Assembly (NCBI RefSeq): GCF_039729195.1
Contig: NZ_CP155796.1
Coordinates: forward strand, 6,138,001-6,202,000
Origin: Mycobacterium sp. DL
GTDB lineage: Bacteria; Actinomycetota; Actinomycetes; Mycobacteriales; Mycobacteriaceae
Length of the DNA stretch: 64,000 nt
Direction: 5' to 3'
Below are positions 40,928-50,706 of this stretch, one piece after another (the first letter of the stretch is position 1; the number at the start of each line of letters is the position of its first letter). The notes under the pieces were generated by a model that was not told the origin of the DNA, ran no database searches, and saw only the letters and a program-made list of their open reading frames with translations. Made by a program: the position numbers and the translations under genes.

Positions 40928-43573
40928 CTACTGCTTGGCCATATTCGCGAATCGCGACAAATGCAGTTGGTGCGCAACGGTTATCGTTTTGGTTGGACCG
41001 TTGCGGTGCTTGCCGAGAATCAGGTCCGCTTCACCACCGCGCGGGTCGTCCCGATCGAACGCATCCGGCCGATGCAGGAGTATGACCATGTCCGCATCCT
41101 GTTCTAGCGATCCCGACTCGCGAAGATCGGAGACCATCGGCTTCTTGTCGGTGCGCTGTTCGGGGCCACGGTTCAGCTGGCTGATCGCCACCACAGGCAC
41201 TTCGAGTTCCTTGGCCATCAACTTGAGGCTGCGGGAGAAGTCCGAGACTTCCTGCTGGCGTGACTCGTATTTCTTTCCTGACGACATCAGCTGCATGTAG
41301 TCGACGACGATCAACCGCAGGCCGGCTTTCTGCGACAACCGTCGCGCCTTGGCGCGGATCTCCATCATCGTCAGGTTCGGCGAATCGTCTATGAACAAAG
41401 GGGCTTCGCTGATCTCGCTCATGCGGCGCGCGAGACGCGTCCAGTCGTCGTCGCTCATCCGGCCTGAGCGCATGTCAGCCAGTTTGATCTTTGCCTCTGC
41501 CGACAAGAGCCGCATGACGATCTCGGATTTGCTCATCTCGAGGCTGAAGATGACACTGGGCAATTGATTCTTGATCGAGCACGAGCGCATGAAATCCAGT
41601 CCCAGAGTGGAGTTGTGCGTCGGGACCATCGAGCGACCGGCCAGGTACATATGGTCGACGTTGTCCACTTCGACGCACCGCACCGGCACGCCCGCAACGG
41701 GTCGTACGTCCACGATGAACCGCGAGCAATGGCGCGCCGAAGACCCCTGAGCGCGACGCTCTTTGTGCAGGATCGCCTTTCGTTCCAGGCCGAATACGAC
41801 GTCGTCAGTCGTGAAGTTGAGCGTGTATGCCGTTGACGTCGCCTCACTGCGGCCGCGAACGCGCTTGGTGGTCGTTTGGCACCGGTAGCCGAGGCTGACA
41901 ATCAATTCGGCCACATCCGCGGCAAGTCGTGGGTCGGTGACGGAAAACTGCACCGAGCCCCCGGCGGTAACAGTGCCGTCAGTATCGAGCAGCCCGGCCA
42001 GAAGAGCGCGGCGCTGCGTTTCCGATGCACGCAGATAGTGCACCGGAATGTGCTTGTTCCCAAGCACTCCGATCGTTCGCAGTCGCCCCTGCACAGTGCC
42101 GACGGCGTTTCGGCACGACTGGCACATCCTGAGGCCGGAGGACTGAACTCCACAGCGGGGGCATGTTGGGCCGGGGACTGGCTCGGACACATGGCGCGCG
42201 CGGCCTCCGCAGCTCTGTCCACAGGTGCGCACCTGGCTCGTCCGCGGAATGAAGTCCCGACCGCACACCACACAAACTCGGGTACAAATTGCCGGCGCCT
42301 CGGGCAGCATCAATTGATAACGTAGGAGCGTTGATTCAGACTTCCGCGCCACGAGACCCTCGGCCTCGATGCGCATGACGATCTCGGGATCGGCCGATGT
42401 GATCTGGGCAGCCGCGGTGGTGCCGTCGCCCAACCATGCACCGAGGGTGTACGGCGGCACGAGCAGGTCCCGCTCTGCAGCCTGGATGGCTGCTGCGTTG
42501 GTGATCGAGTGGTTCAGTCGTTGATCCGCAGTCGCGCAACGCAGCGTGCTGGCAATCTCACCCGTGGTACGGATCTCCGCGAACGTGCGCTGGTTCTTGT
42601 AGCGGTTGTAACCCGCTGCGGCGGCCTGGGCAGACCTTCGCGACGCCCGAGACTCGGTCAACCACTGATGCTTCTCATCGGCGACGATGACGGTTCCATC
42701 AGAGAATTCGACTTCGTAGCACGGCCTTCCGACCATGACATCGGTTGCCGCCACCACTCGAGTGGGCAATCCATCGGCTCCGATCAGCTCGTCACCGACC
42801 GCGACGTCGCCCATCGTCGTCCAGCCATTGGGTGTCGGCAGTGGAGTGTCGAGGGCCAACGCCTTCCCGACACCGGGTCGGGCCGCGATGATGATCATCT
42901 GCCCGGCGTGCAGGCCGTTGGTCACCTCGTCGAGTTCGACGAACCCGGTGGGTACCCCGCGGGAGATGCCACCGGATGAGGCGATCGCGTCGATCTCGTC
43001 CATCGTGGGCTGAAGCAGTTCCTCGAGCACCACGAAGTCCTCGGACGCGCGGCGCTCGGTGACGTCGTAGATCTCGGCCTGCGCACGGTCGACGACGTCG
43101 TTGACGTCCGCTCCGTCGGCGCCCGCGTACCCGTACTGCACGACACGCGTGCCGGCCTCCACGAGGCGACGCAGCAGTGCCTTCTCGGCCACGATCTCCG
43201 CGTAGTAGCCGGCGTTGGCGGCGGTCGGCACCGTGGAGATCAGCGTGTGCAGATAAGGCGCTCCGCCGACGCGTCGCAGCAACCCGCGGCGATCGAGTTC
43301 CGCGGCGACGGTGACCGCATCGGCCGGCTCCCCGCGTCCGTACAGATCCAGGATCGCGTCGTAGACGAGCTGGTTTCCCGGCTTGTAGAAGTCACCCGGC
43401 CGCAGCTTCTCCAGCACGTCGGCGACGGCGTCCTTGCTCAGCAGCATGCCGCCCAGGACCGCCTGCTCGGCGGCGGCGTCCTGCGGGGGTTGGCGCCCGA
43501 AGTCCTCACTCGGAGGAGCGTCCTGCCGGTCGGACGATCCGCCGGACCGACCCAGGTCATCTACGACAGCCAT
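40928..43573 (-). CDS. dnaB: Replicative DNA helicase DnaB with intein
   Basis: 881 residues in all from ATG 43573 (GAGGAGGGG upstream); the frame is open 26 codons further but homology begins at MAVVDDLGR. Without the 417-residue intein the helicase is 464 residues, normal size. N-terminal domain near residues 25-130, linker, then RecA-like motor. Walker A (ARPGVGK-ST) is split by the intein between Lys and Ser; Walker B is LIVVDYMQLMSS. DnaB unwinds DNA at the replication fork as a hexamer. Because the intein breaks the ATP site, activity depends on protein splicing. Last gene before a transposon end. Confidence 0.95.
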   Translation of the reverse strand: MAVVDDLGRSGGSSDRQDAPPSEDFGRQPPQDAAAEQAVLGGMLLSKDAVADVLEKLRPGDFYKPGNQLVYDAILDLYGRGEPADAVTVAAELDRRGLLRRVGGAPYLHTLISTVPTAANAGYYAEIVAEKALLRRLVEAGTRVVQYGYAGADGADVNDVVDRAQAEIYDVTERRASEDFVVLEELLQPTMDEIDAIASSGGISRGVPTGFVELDEVTNGLHAGQMIIIAARPGVGKALALDTPLPTPNGWTTMGDVAVGDELIGADGLPTRVVAATDVMVGRPCYEVEFSDGTVIVADEKHQWLTESRASRRSAQAAAAGYNRYKNQRTFAEIRTTGEIASTLRCATADQRLNHSITNAAAIQAAERDLLVPPYTLGAWLGDGTTAAAQITSADPEIVMRIEAEGLVARKSESTLLRYQLMLPEAPAICTRVCVVCGRDFIPRTSQVRTCGQSCGGRARHVSEPVPGPTCPRCGVQSSGLRMCQSCRNAVGTVQGRLRTIGVLGNKHIPVHYLRASETQRRALLAGLLDTDGTVTAGGSVQFSVTDPRLAADVAELIVSLGYRCQTTTKRVRGRSEATSTAYTLNFTTDDVVFGLERKAILHKERRAQGSSARHCSRFIVDVRPVAGVPVRCVEVDNVDHMYLAGRSMVPTHNSTLGLDFMRSCSIKNQLPSVIFSLEMSKSEIVMRLLSAEAKIKLADMRSGRMSDDDWTRLARRMSEISEAPLFIDDSPNLTMMEIRAKARRLSQKAGLRLIVVDYMQLMSSGKKYESRQQEVSDFSRSLKLMAKELEVPVVAISQLNRGPEQRTDKKPMVSDLRESGSLEQDADMVILLHRPDAFDRDDPRGGEADLILGKHRNGPTKTITVAHQLHLSRFANMAKQ
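41612..42862 (-). other. Class 3 intein with LAGLIDADG endonuclease in DnaB
   Basis: 417 residues (DnaB 238-654), starting ALALDTPLPTPNGW and ending MVPTHN before Ser+1. Position 1 is Ala, not Cys/Ser. The class 3 marks are present: Trp67 in block B (DEKHQWLTE), Cys396 in block F (VRCVEVDN) and Thr415 in block G (VPTHN). Homing endonuclease motifs LGAWLGDGT (140-148) and LLAGLLDTDGT (287-297). Between them are two Cys4 sets: 197/200/214/218 and 234/237/247/250. Confidence 0.9.
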
Positions 43574-43738
43574 GCAGTACCCCACCCCTCCTCGTACCTC
43601 GAACTGACGTTCGAAATGGCATGCCGCGATGCTAAACCCGGATGCCGACAAGTCCCCCGTGCCGGCCTCGGATCTTCACCCGCGACGGCCAACGGTAGAC
43701 GTTGCTGAGGGGGAATCAAGTCGACCCTGTTAGTGGAC

Positions 43739-43868
43739 TTGTGGATGGATTGTGCATAGGTCCGGTGGGAGGTGTTGAACCGCTGGGGAGAACCTGTGGA
43801 TAACTGCCGTTGTCAACCGCGTTTGACCAGATGAACGCACCATAGGACGGTGGAAAGTCTGTGGATGG
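43739..43868. promoter_or_regulatory. Three DnaA-box-like sites
   Basis: TGTGGATAA at 43795-43803 is the exact complement of the classical DnaA box TTATCCACA. TTGTGGATG at 43739-43747 and TGTGGATGG at 43860-43868 are near matches in the same orientation. They occupy the otherwise gene-free 43574-44001 region between dnaB and rplI and may bring dnaB under DnaA control. Confidence 0.5.
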
Positions 43869-44001
43869 GAAATTGGTCGGCGTGTCGCCGATGGTTGCCT
43901 CTTCGGGCGTGTTGTGTTTCGCCCCGGGGCCGCAGAGGTTAACAGCCGGTTAGGTTCGCTGTGAGTGCTTTGCGCAGATGTGTTCGCCACAGCGCACAGC
44001 A

Positions 44002-44038
44002 ACGGCCGGGTGAAGACTCTTGGTCTCCACCCGGCCGT
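44002..44038. terminator. Strong hairpin terminator after rplI
   Basis: ACGGCCGGGTG and CACCCGGCCGT are exact complements around a 15-base loop. It lies 28 bases past the rplI stop and is followed on the other strand by T-poor sequence, typical of mycobacterial terminators. It ends the rpsF-ssb-rpsR-rplI transcript. Confidence 0.75.
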
Positions 44039-44065
44039 TTCAGGGCTGGTGCTGTCAGTCCGCGA

Positions 44066-44521
44066 TCAGCGGGCGACCACGTTCAGCGACACCTCGGCGC
44101 CGACGCTCGGGTGCAGCCGCACCTCCACCGCGTGCGTGCCGGTCGCCTTGATGTGCGCCTTGGGAAGGCTGACGGTCCGCTTGTCGAGGTTCGGGCCGCC
44201 GGCCTTCTTGATGGCACCGACGACGTCGGCTGCGGTGACCGAGCCGAACAGCTTGCCGGAGTCGCTGGCCGTCTTGACGGACAGCTCGACGGCACCCAGA
44301 TCCTCGAGAGCCTGCTTCAGCTCGTTGGCGTGCTCCAGGCTCTTGACGCTCTTGAGCTCCTGGGCACGACGGATCTCCTCGGCCTGGCGCTCCGCACCGC
44401 GGGTGGCCACGATCGCCATGCCGCGGGGCAGCAGGTAGTTGCGGCCGTAGCCGTCCTTCACCTCGACGGCGTCGCCGGGCGCGCCGAGGTTCTCCACCTC
44501 GGTGGTCAGAATGAGCTTCAT
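44066..44521 (-). CDS. rplI: 50S ribosomal protein L9
   Basis: 151 residues from ATG 44521. N-terminal domain [20 protein letters not shown], then [16 protein letters not shown], the L9 signature, followed by a long helix (about 40-75) and the C-terminal domain. L9 binds 23S rRNA near the L1 stalk. It is the last gene of rpsF-ssb-rpsR-rplI, 19 bases after rpsR. Confidence 0.97.
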   Translation of the reverse strand: MKLILTTEVENLGAPGDAVEVKDGYGRNYLLPRGMAIVATRGAERQAEEIRRAQELKSVKSLEHANELKQALEDLGAVELSVKTASDSGKLFGSVTAADVVGAIKKAGGPNLDKRTVSLPKAHIKATGTHAVEVRLHPSVGAEVSLNVVAR

Positions 44522-44540
44522 ATTCTTGGTCCTGTCCTGA

Positions 44541-44804
44541 CTATCGCGTCGCCGAGCTGAACGGCAGCAACGCGACCTCGCGGGCGTTCTTGACCGCGAT
44601 CGCGATGTCACGCTGGTGCTGAACGCAATTGCCGGTCACGCGGCGGGCGCGGATCTTGCCGCGCTCGCTGATGTAGGTACGCAGCAGCTGCGTGTCCTTG
44701 TAATCGATGTTCTGCAGCTTGCCCTTTTTGGAGCAGAACACGCACTTACGGGTCTTGACCGGCTTTTCCGGAGCCGGACGCCTCTTCGTGGAGGACTTGG
44801 CCAT
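44541..44804 (-). CDS. rpsR: 30S ribosomal protein S18
   Basis: 87 residues. [20 protein letters not shown] with the CxxC pair and the later Cys in [13 protein letters not shown] indicate the zinc-binding (C+) form of S18; mycobacteria also have a zinc-free paralogue elsewhere. It pairs with S6, encoded upstream, on the 30S platform. Starts 37 bases after ssb. Confidence 0.96.
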   Translation of the reverse strand: MAKSSTKRRPAPEKPVKTRKCVFCSKKGKLQNIDYKDTQLLRTYISERGKIRARRVTGNCVQHQRDIAIAVKNAREVALLPFSSATR

Positions 44805-44841
44805 GTCTATCTCTTTCTAGAAATCTGATGAATTGGGTTGA

Positions 44842-45348
44842 TCAGAAAGGCGGTTCGTCGTCGCCGCCACCGAACGAGCCCGACGCGGGCGCACTGCCCC
44901 ACGGGTCCTCCTTCGGCTGCTCCGCGGGACGAGAGCTGTTGCCCCCACCGCCGCCACCGAAGCCGCCGCCACCGCCGCCACTGCGGCTGGCCTTGTTGAC
45001 CTTGGCCGTCGCGTACTTCAACGACGGGCCGATCTCGTCGACCTCGAGCTCGACCACCGTGCGCTTCTCGCCCTCGCGGGTTTCGAAGGAACGCTGCTTG
45101 AGCCGGCCGCTGACGATCACCCGCGATCCGCGAACGAGGCTCTCGGCCACGTTCTCGGCAGCTTCGCGCCAGATGTTGCAGCGGAGGAACAGCGCTTCGC
45201 CGTCCTTCCACTCATTGGTCTGACGGTCGAACATGCGGGGCGTCGACGCGACTGTGAAGTTCGCGACGGCAGCGCCCGACGGCGTGAACCGCAGTTCGGG
45301 GTCAGCGGTCAGGTTTCCGATGACCGTGATGATGGTGTCACCAGCCAC
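44842..45348 (-). CDS. ssb: Single-stranded DNA-binding protein
   Basis: 168 residues from GTG 45348 (AGGAGG upstream), not the 12-codon-longer frame. OB fold: [20 protein letters not shown] and [17 protein letters not shown] Gly-rich linker (about 120-140) leads to the acidic tip DDEPPF, which recruits replication and repair partners. Standard position between rpsF and rpsR. Confidence 0.97.
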   Translation of the reverse strand: MAGDTIITVIGNLTADPELRFTPSGAAVANFTVASTPRMFDRQTNEWKDGEALFLRCNIWREAAENVAESLVRGSRVIVSGRLKQRSFETREGEKRTVVELEVDEIGPSLKYATAKVNKASRSGGGGGGFGGGGGGNSSRPAEQPKEDPWGSAPASGSFGGGDDEPPF

Positions 45349-45453
45349 GAGGTCCTCCTGGATGTCGGCGGTGTGCAGCGGCATGCGCTGCCGGGATAGC
45401 AGTCGCAGGCGAGCCTACGGAACTACCCCGACGTGCACAGGCCGTCAAGCGAC

Positions 45454-45744
45454 TTAGTGCTTGTCGGTCCGCATCACCTTGGTCCGCAGCACGGACTCGT
45501 TCAGGTTCAGCTGACGATCGAGCTCGGACACGGTCGCGGGCTCGGCCTTCACATCGACGATCGCGTAGATGCCCTCGGCATGCTTGGCGATCTCGTAGGC
45601 GAGCCGCCGGCGTCCCCAGATGTCGACTTTGTCGACACTGCCGCCATCCTTGCGGATCACGTTGAGGAACGTCTCGAGCGACGGTGCAACAGTTCGTTCG
45701 TCGAGAGTGGGGTCGAGGATGACCATGATTTCGTATGGACGCAT
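45454..45744 (-). CDS. rpsF: 30S ribosomal protein S6
   Basis: 96 residues: [20 protein letters not shown], and [20 protein letters not shown]. Dimerises with S18 on the 30S platform. First gene of the operon; the 187-base spacer to the divergent membrane-protein gene carries its promoter. AGGAGG-like bases precede the ATG. Confidence 0.96.
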   Translation of the reverse strand: MRPYEIMVILDPTLDERTVAPSLETFLNVIRKDGGSVDKVDIWGRRRLAYEIAKHAEGIYAIVDVKAEPATVSELDRQLNLNESVLRTKVMRTDKH

Positions 45745-45931
45745 AAGGAACCCATCACCTCCTATGGTCGTGTGCGGCCACGGACTGTCCGTGGCAGGAG
45801 GGTCGCCTGCGTCGGCAACCGGGCTAGGTTACCGGAACCTGCGCTGATCTGCGAAATCGTCACGCCGGGTCGCCGCCCCCCGCGGCTAGGCTTGGTCATC
45901 CAGGGGCATTCACGTCGTGGGAGGGGGTCGG

Positions 45932-46492
45932 GTGGACCATCCACAGGAACCCCAGCCCCCACCGGGGCAACAGCCACGGCCGGGTTTCGCGCCCTATCGA
46001 TTCCCGCAGTCGGCACCGCCGCCATCCCGCAGCGGTGCCACCGGGATCATCGCGGCTGTCCTGGCCGGACTCGGTGCAGTCGCGTGCCTCGGCGGCAGTG
46101 TTCTCGGAATTCTCGGCGTGGTCGGGATCAACGCACTCGATACCGACTCGCGGGTCCAGACCTCCGTCGGCATAGCCGGTGGAATACGACCGGTGCTGAT
46201 CCTGGGAATCGTGCTGACGTTCGTGGCCGGTCTCCTCCTGACCGCCGGAACCGTGACACTGGCGCAACGCAAGATGACCGGTCGCTGGTTCGTCGTCGGC
46301 GGATGCGCGGTCACGATCGCGGGCAACCTCCTCAGCCTCGGATACGCCGCGTCTGCGATGGGCTCCTACGTGAGCGGCGGAGCATTCGCCCTCCTGGGCT
46401 TCATCATGCCGATCGCAACGCTGGTGCTGGTTGTGGTGCCGTCCACGACCGCTTGGATCACCGCCAAGCCCAAGCCGGGCGACTCCTACTGA
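45932..46492 (+). CDS. Proline-rich four-helix membrane protein
   Basis: 186 residues from GTG 45932 with GGAGGGGG 5 bases upstream; an alternative GTG at 45917 lies within that site. The first 45 residues are Pro/Gln-rich and cytosolic, followed by four hydrophobic segments (for example ATGIIAAVLAGLGAVACLGG). It resembles the DUF4190-like small mycobacterial membrane proteins. It ends in a 7-base convergent overlap with the next gene. Function unknown. Confidence 0.65.
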   Translation: MDHPQEPQPPPGQQPRPGFAPYRFPQSAPPPSRSGATGIIAAVLAGLGAVACLGGSVLGILGVVGINALDTDSRVQTSVGIAGGIRPVLILGIVLTFVAGLLLTAGTVTLAQRKMTGRWFVVGGCAVTIAGNLLSLGYAASAMGSYVSGGAFALLGFIMPIATLVLVVVPSTTAWITAKPKPGDSY

Positions 46493-48165
46493 CCGGGGCG
46501 TCCGATCAGCACACCGCGGTCGGGCTCCGCGACCGTGACGATCCGGGGTCGAGGCCGCAGCCACTCGGGTAGCCAGCGCGGTGGCGCGTCGGGCGCCCGG
46601 TCGAAGAACCCGCCCGCGGGATCGTCATCGAGGCCGCCGCGCCGCACCGGATCCAGCTCGGGACGGTAGATCTGGCGAATCACCAACGCGCACAGGGTGA
46701 TCACCGCGATGTCACGCAGCAGGATGGTCGCGGTGAAGGCCTGTTCGGGCAGGCCCATGTTCTCCTCGCCGAACAGATACAGCATCCGCGGAACCCAGAC
46801 CAGCATGTCGATCGTCATCCAGGCGAGCAGGATCCGCCGCTGCGGCAGTGCCAGCACCGCCAACGGGACCAGCCACAGCGAGAACTGCGGACTCCACACC
46901 TTGTTGGTCAGCAGGAACGCCGCCACCACCAGGAACGCGACCTGGGCCACCCGCGGCCGCCGGGCCGCCGTCAGCACGATGTAGCCGATGCCGATCAAGC
47001 AGGCCGCGAAGAGCCCGGCGGTCATCGCGTTCAGCACCACCGGCGGCTCCCAGAACCCCAGGTTCGGGTCGAACCCCTGCCAGCCGGTGAAGGACTTCAC
47101 GACGTTGTAGATCGAGTCCATGTCGTCGCCGCGGCGGGTGTTGAGCCGGAAGAACTCCGACCAGCCCCGCGGGAACAACACCATGATCGGCAGGTTCACC
47201 GCCAGCCACACCCCCACGGCCACCACCGCGGTGCGGGTGACCTCACGCAGCCGTCCGGTCCGGATCGCCAGCAGGGCCAGCGGGATGAGCAGCAGCAGCG
47301 GGTAGAGCTTCGCCGCCACGCCCAGCCCGATCAGCACGCCGGCCAGCGCGGGTCTTCGTCGCGCCCACGCCAGCAGTGCGCCTGCGGCGAAAGCCGTTGC
47401 CAGCGCGTCGAAGTTGGTGAAGATCTGGAAGATCACGATCGGTGACGCGCCGACCAGCGCGGCATCCCAGATGCGCCGCGGGCCGGCCAGCATCGCGGTC
47501 GCCCACAAGGTCGTCAACCACGCCAGCGCCAGACCGAAAGCGGCGATGTTGAAGAACATCACCACCTCGGCGACGATCGGTATCGACACCACCTTCGTCA
47601 GAGCCGTGTAGGTCTTCGCCAGCGTCATCGACAGGTACTGGTAGATCCCCGTCAGAACCGGATACTCCATGTAGCGCACGGCCGGGGTGCCGTCGTACTG
47701 AACGTGGGGCTTGCCCTCGGCGTCGGTCTCGATCCAGCTGGACTTGTACGGAAACTTGCCCTGGTTCAACAACTCTGCCGTGTAGAGAGGCACCGTGTCC
47801 GAATAGCACAGCTGGAAGTAGGCACGCTGGTTCTCCCAGTTGCCCACCCGCTGATCGGCCGCGCCGGTTCCGGTGGTCTGCAGGCATGCCGCCTTGGTCG
47901 AATAACCCAGCGCCAGGAACACCAGCGCGATGAGCAGCATCACCCGCAGCGGGGTCAGGAACCGGGTCCGGCCGATCAGCGCGTGGCGGCCGACGGGTCC
48001 GCCGATGGTGCCCGACAGCGCGGCGCCGACGGTGTCGGTGCGACTGGGCATGTCGCGATCGTCGAGGCTCCGCAGATCCTGTGCCAACGGCGCCGGCGAT
48101 TCGGGCACGGCCGGTGGCGCCGGTGATTCAGCCAGATCCGGCGCTGTCTCGTCCCGTTCGGTCAC
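46486..48165 (-). CDS. GT87-like polytopic membrane protein (Rv0051 type)
   Basis: 559 residues with about eleven transmembrane segments after a 70-residue cytosolic N-terminus. RRGDDMDSIYNVVKSFTGWQ and the position next to ponA1 match M. tuberculosis Rv0051. The fold is that of DUF2029/GT87 polyprenyl-phosphate-mannose-dependent mannosyltransferases of the cell envelope, but activity is not shown by the sequence. It overlaps the ponA1 stop by four bases (ATGA), so both are co-translated. Confidence 0.82.
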   Translation of the reverse strand: MTERDETAPDLAESPAPPAVPESPAPLAQDLRSLDDRDMPSRTDTVGAALSGTIGGPVGRHALIGRTRFLTPLRVMLLIALVFLALGYSTKAACLQTTGTGAADQRVGNWENQRAYFQLCYSDTVPLYTAELLNQGKFPYKSSWIETDAEGKPHVQYDGTPAVRYMEYPVLTGIYQYLSMTLAKTYTALTKVVSIPIVAEVVMFFNIAAFGLALAWLTTLWATAMLAGPRRIWDAALVGASPIVIFQIFTNFDALATAFAAGALLAWARRRPALAGVLIGLGVAAKLYPLLLLIPLALLAIRTGRLREVTRTAVVAVGVWLAVNLPIMVLFPRGWSEFFRLNTRRGDDMDSIYNVVKSFTGWQGFDPNLGFWEPPVVLNAMTAGLFAACLIGIGYIVLTAARRPRVAQVAFLVVAAFLLTNKVWSPQFSLWLVPLAVLALPQRRILLAWMTIDMLVWVPRMLYLFGEENMGLPEQAFTATILLRDIAVITLCALVIRQIYRPELDPVRRGGLDDDPAGGFFDRAPDAPPRWLPEWLRPRPRIVTVAEPDRGVLIGRPGQ

Positions 48166-50660
48166 GGGGGCGGCAGGGGACCCGGCGGCGGAACTCCTGG
48201 CGGGGGCACCCCCGGTGGCGGCACTTCGGGGGGCGGCGCGCCCGGCGGGACCTCAGTCACCGGAGCCGCACCGCCGGGAGGCGGCGGGCCCACGGGCACG
48301 GTCGTCGGCGGGCCCCAGGGAATCGTGATGCCCGGGGCGATCTCCAGCGTCGGCTGGATCACCGACTCCGACGGTGGCGGCGGCACGGTCTCAGTCGGCG
48401 ACGGGGGCGGCGGAGGCGCCTGCGGCACCCCGGCGTAACCGCCGATCTCGTCGGGCTTCGGGAACGTCTCGTTGTCGGTGCCGTCGAGGGCGCCGTCCAT
48501 CGTGGACTTCCAGATCTGGCCGGGCAGTCCGGAGCCGTACACCGACGAGCCCGACGCGTTGACAAGCGGTTTGGTGCCGTCGGTGGTGCCCACCCACACC
48601 GCGGTGGACAGCGACGGCGTGAAGCCGACCATCCATGCGTCCCGGTTCTCGCCGGTGTCGCCGAGCTGGTTGGTGCCGGTCTTGGCGGCCGACGGGCGCC
48701 CACCCGCGAGCGATCTGCCGGAGTATCCGGCGATCGGCTGCATCGCCGCGGTGACGTTGTCGGCGACCGTCTTGTCGAGGCGCTGCTCGCCGGCGTTGTC
48801 CTCCTGACCGGCGTCGAAGAGGACATCACCCTCGGCGTTGACGACCTTCTGCACGAAGTGTGGGGTGTGGTAGACCCCCGACGCGGCGAGCGTCGCGTAC
48901 GCCGAGGCCATGTCGAGCACCCGCGACTGGTACTGGCCCAGAACGATGCCGTTGTTCGGCGGGCCGCCCTGGCCGTCCTCGGACAGCGTGTGCTCGACAC
49001 CCGGGAAGCTCTCGGCGATGCCCGCCTCGTGCGCGGCGTCGGCGACGTCCTGCGGCCCGTTGTTCAGCTGCAGCATCAGACGGTAGTAACTGGTGTTCAA
49101 CGACCGCTTCAACGCCTCGGCGATGTTGCACGTCCCGCAGCTGCCGCCTTCGACGTTGCTGATCTCGATGCCGTTGACGGTGACGGGCGAGCTGTCCACC
49201 TGATAGCCCAGGCCCATCCCCTGCTGCAGCGCAGCGACCAACGCGAACACCTTGAACGACGATCCGGTGGGCAGACCTGCCTGCGCGAAGTCGAACCCGG
49301 TGGCGTCCGAGCCGCCGTAGTACGCCTTGATCCCGCCGGACCTCGGGTCGATCGACACCACCGCCGAGCGCATGTCGGGATCCTGGCCGTCCAGGTACTC
49401 CTCGACCGACTCCACCGCGGCGGCCTGCGCCTGCGGGTCGATCGTGGTGGTGATCTGCAGTCCCTCGGTGTTCAGCGTCTGCTCGGTGATGTTGAAGATC
49501 TCGAGCAGTTCGTCGATCACCTGCCGCTCGATCAGACCGTTGGGCCCGGTGGTCTGGTTCTGCGTGCTCGCCGCATCCGGCGCGATCGTCGGTGGGTACA
49601 CCTGCGCTGCGCGGTCTTCGGGTGACAGCGCACCGATCTCCACCATGCCGTCGAGCACCCAACTCCACCGCACGCCGGAGGCTTCCGGGTCGACGGCCGG
49701 GTCGAGCACCGACGGCCGTTGAATCAATGCGGCCAGCAGCGCGCCCTCGGCGACGTTGAGTTCTTCGACGGGCTTGGCGAAGTAGGCCTGAGAGGCAGCC
49801 GCCACGCCGTAGGCGCCGCGACCGAAGTAGATGATGTTCAGGTACGACTCCAGCACCTGGTCCTTGGACCATTCACCGGACATCTTGGTGGAGATCACCA
49901 GTTCCTTGGCCTTGCGGATCACGCCGCCGACCCCGGAGCGGGCGTCACCCACCAGGGCGTTCTTCACGTACTGCTGGGTGATCGTCGAGCCACCCTGCAA
50001 GTCGCCGCCGAAGACGTTGTTCTTGGCGGCGCGCAGGAACCCGGTGAACGAGAAGCCGGGATTGGAGTAGAAGTCCCGGTCTTCGGCGGCCATCACCGCA
50101 TCGCGGACATGCACCGGAATCTGGTCGATGCTGACGTCGATCCGGTTGCCTTCGGGCGGAACGATCTTCGATATCTCGGAGCCGTCGCTTGCCAGGATGG
50201 TCGACACCTGAGCGGTGCGGATGTCGCCCGGCTTGGGCACGTCGACGATCATGTAGGCCATGCCGAAGGTGAGCAGCGGCAGCACGATCAGGATCGCCAC
50301 CGTCGCGGCCAGACCGCGGCGCACCCACTTCCAGTTGACCTGTCGACCCGAGCCCGGGGGGCGTTCGGACGGCCCTCCCCCACCCGGCCCGCGCGGCGGG
50401 CGGCCCGGCGGCGGAGGTGGTGGCTGCTGAGGCGGACGGCCGTCCATGGCCCGCTTGACCGCGTCGACCGGATCCCGCAGATGGGCGGGCTTGTCGTCGC
50501 GCACCGGGGGCAGGATCGCGGTCGCCCGGTCATCCGGGGCGCCGGGACGTGGGCGCTGCGCAGCACCCTGGGGCGGTGGCCGGTGTCTACCGCTGTCGGC
50601 GGACCGCTGAGGCGGACCGTTGGGTCGTTGGGGTGGTCTCGGGCTCACGCCGTCGGTCAT
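48162..50660 (-). CDS. ponA1: Bifunctional penicillin-binding protein PonA1
   Basis: 832 residues from ATG 50660 (GGGAGGG upstream). Pro-rich cytosolic tail (1-108), one TM (about 115-138), glycosyltransferase domain with catalytic Glu193 in MAAEDRDFYS and GGSTITQQYVKNAL, transpeptidase domain with Ser467-x2-Lys470 (PTGSSFK), Ser520-Leu-Asn522, and Lys660-Thr-Gly662. The last 90 residues are Pro-rich. It polymerises and cross-links peptidoglycan at the pole. First gene of a unit with the GT87-like protein. Confidence 0.96.
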   Translation of the reverse strand: MTDGVSPRPPQRPNGPPQRSADSGRHRPPPQGAAQRPRPGAPDDRATAILPPVRDDKPAHLRDPVDAVKRAMDGRPPQQPPPPPPGRPPRGPGGGGPSERPPGSGRQVNWKWVRRGLAATVAILIVLPLLTFGMAYMIVDVPKPGDIRTAQVSTILASDGSEISKIVPPEGNRIDVSIDQIPVHVRDAVMAAEDRDFYSNPGFSFTGFLRAAKNNVFGGDLQGGSTITQQYVKNALVGDARSGVGGVIRKAKELVISTKMSGEWSKDQVLESYLNIIYFGRGAYGVAAASQAYFAKPVEELNVAEGALLAALIQRPSVLDPAVDPEASGVRWSWVLDGMVEIGALSPEDRAAQVYPPTIAPDAASTQNQTTGPNGLIERQVIDELLEIFNITEQTLNTEGLQITTTIDPQAQAAAVESVEEYLDGQDPDMRSAVVSIDPRSGGIKAYYGGSDATGFDFAQAGLPTGSSFKVFALVAALQQGMGLGYQVDSSPVTVNGIEISNVEGGSCGTCNIAEALKRSLNTSYYRLMLQLNNGPQDVADAAHEAGIAESFPGVEHTLSEDGQGGPPNNGIVLGQYQSRVLDMASAYATLAASGVYHTPHFVQKVVNAEGDVLFDAGQEDNAGEQRLDKTVADNVTAAMQPIAGYSGRSLAGGRPSAAKTGTNQLGDTGENRDAWMVGFTPSLSTAVWVGTTDGTKPLVNASGSSVYGSGLPGQIWKSTMDGALDGTDNETFPKPDEIGGYAGVPQAPPPPPSPTETVPPPPSESVIQPTLEIAPGITIPWGPPTTVPVGPPPPGGAAPVTEVPPGAPPPEVPPPGVPPPGVPPPGPLPPP

Positions 50661-50706
50661 CTGGCCCTCCCGGGCGTCTCTGGCTGACCGGTCGTGGCGC
50701 CCTTCG

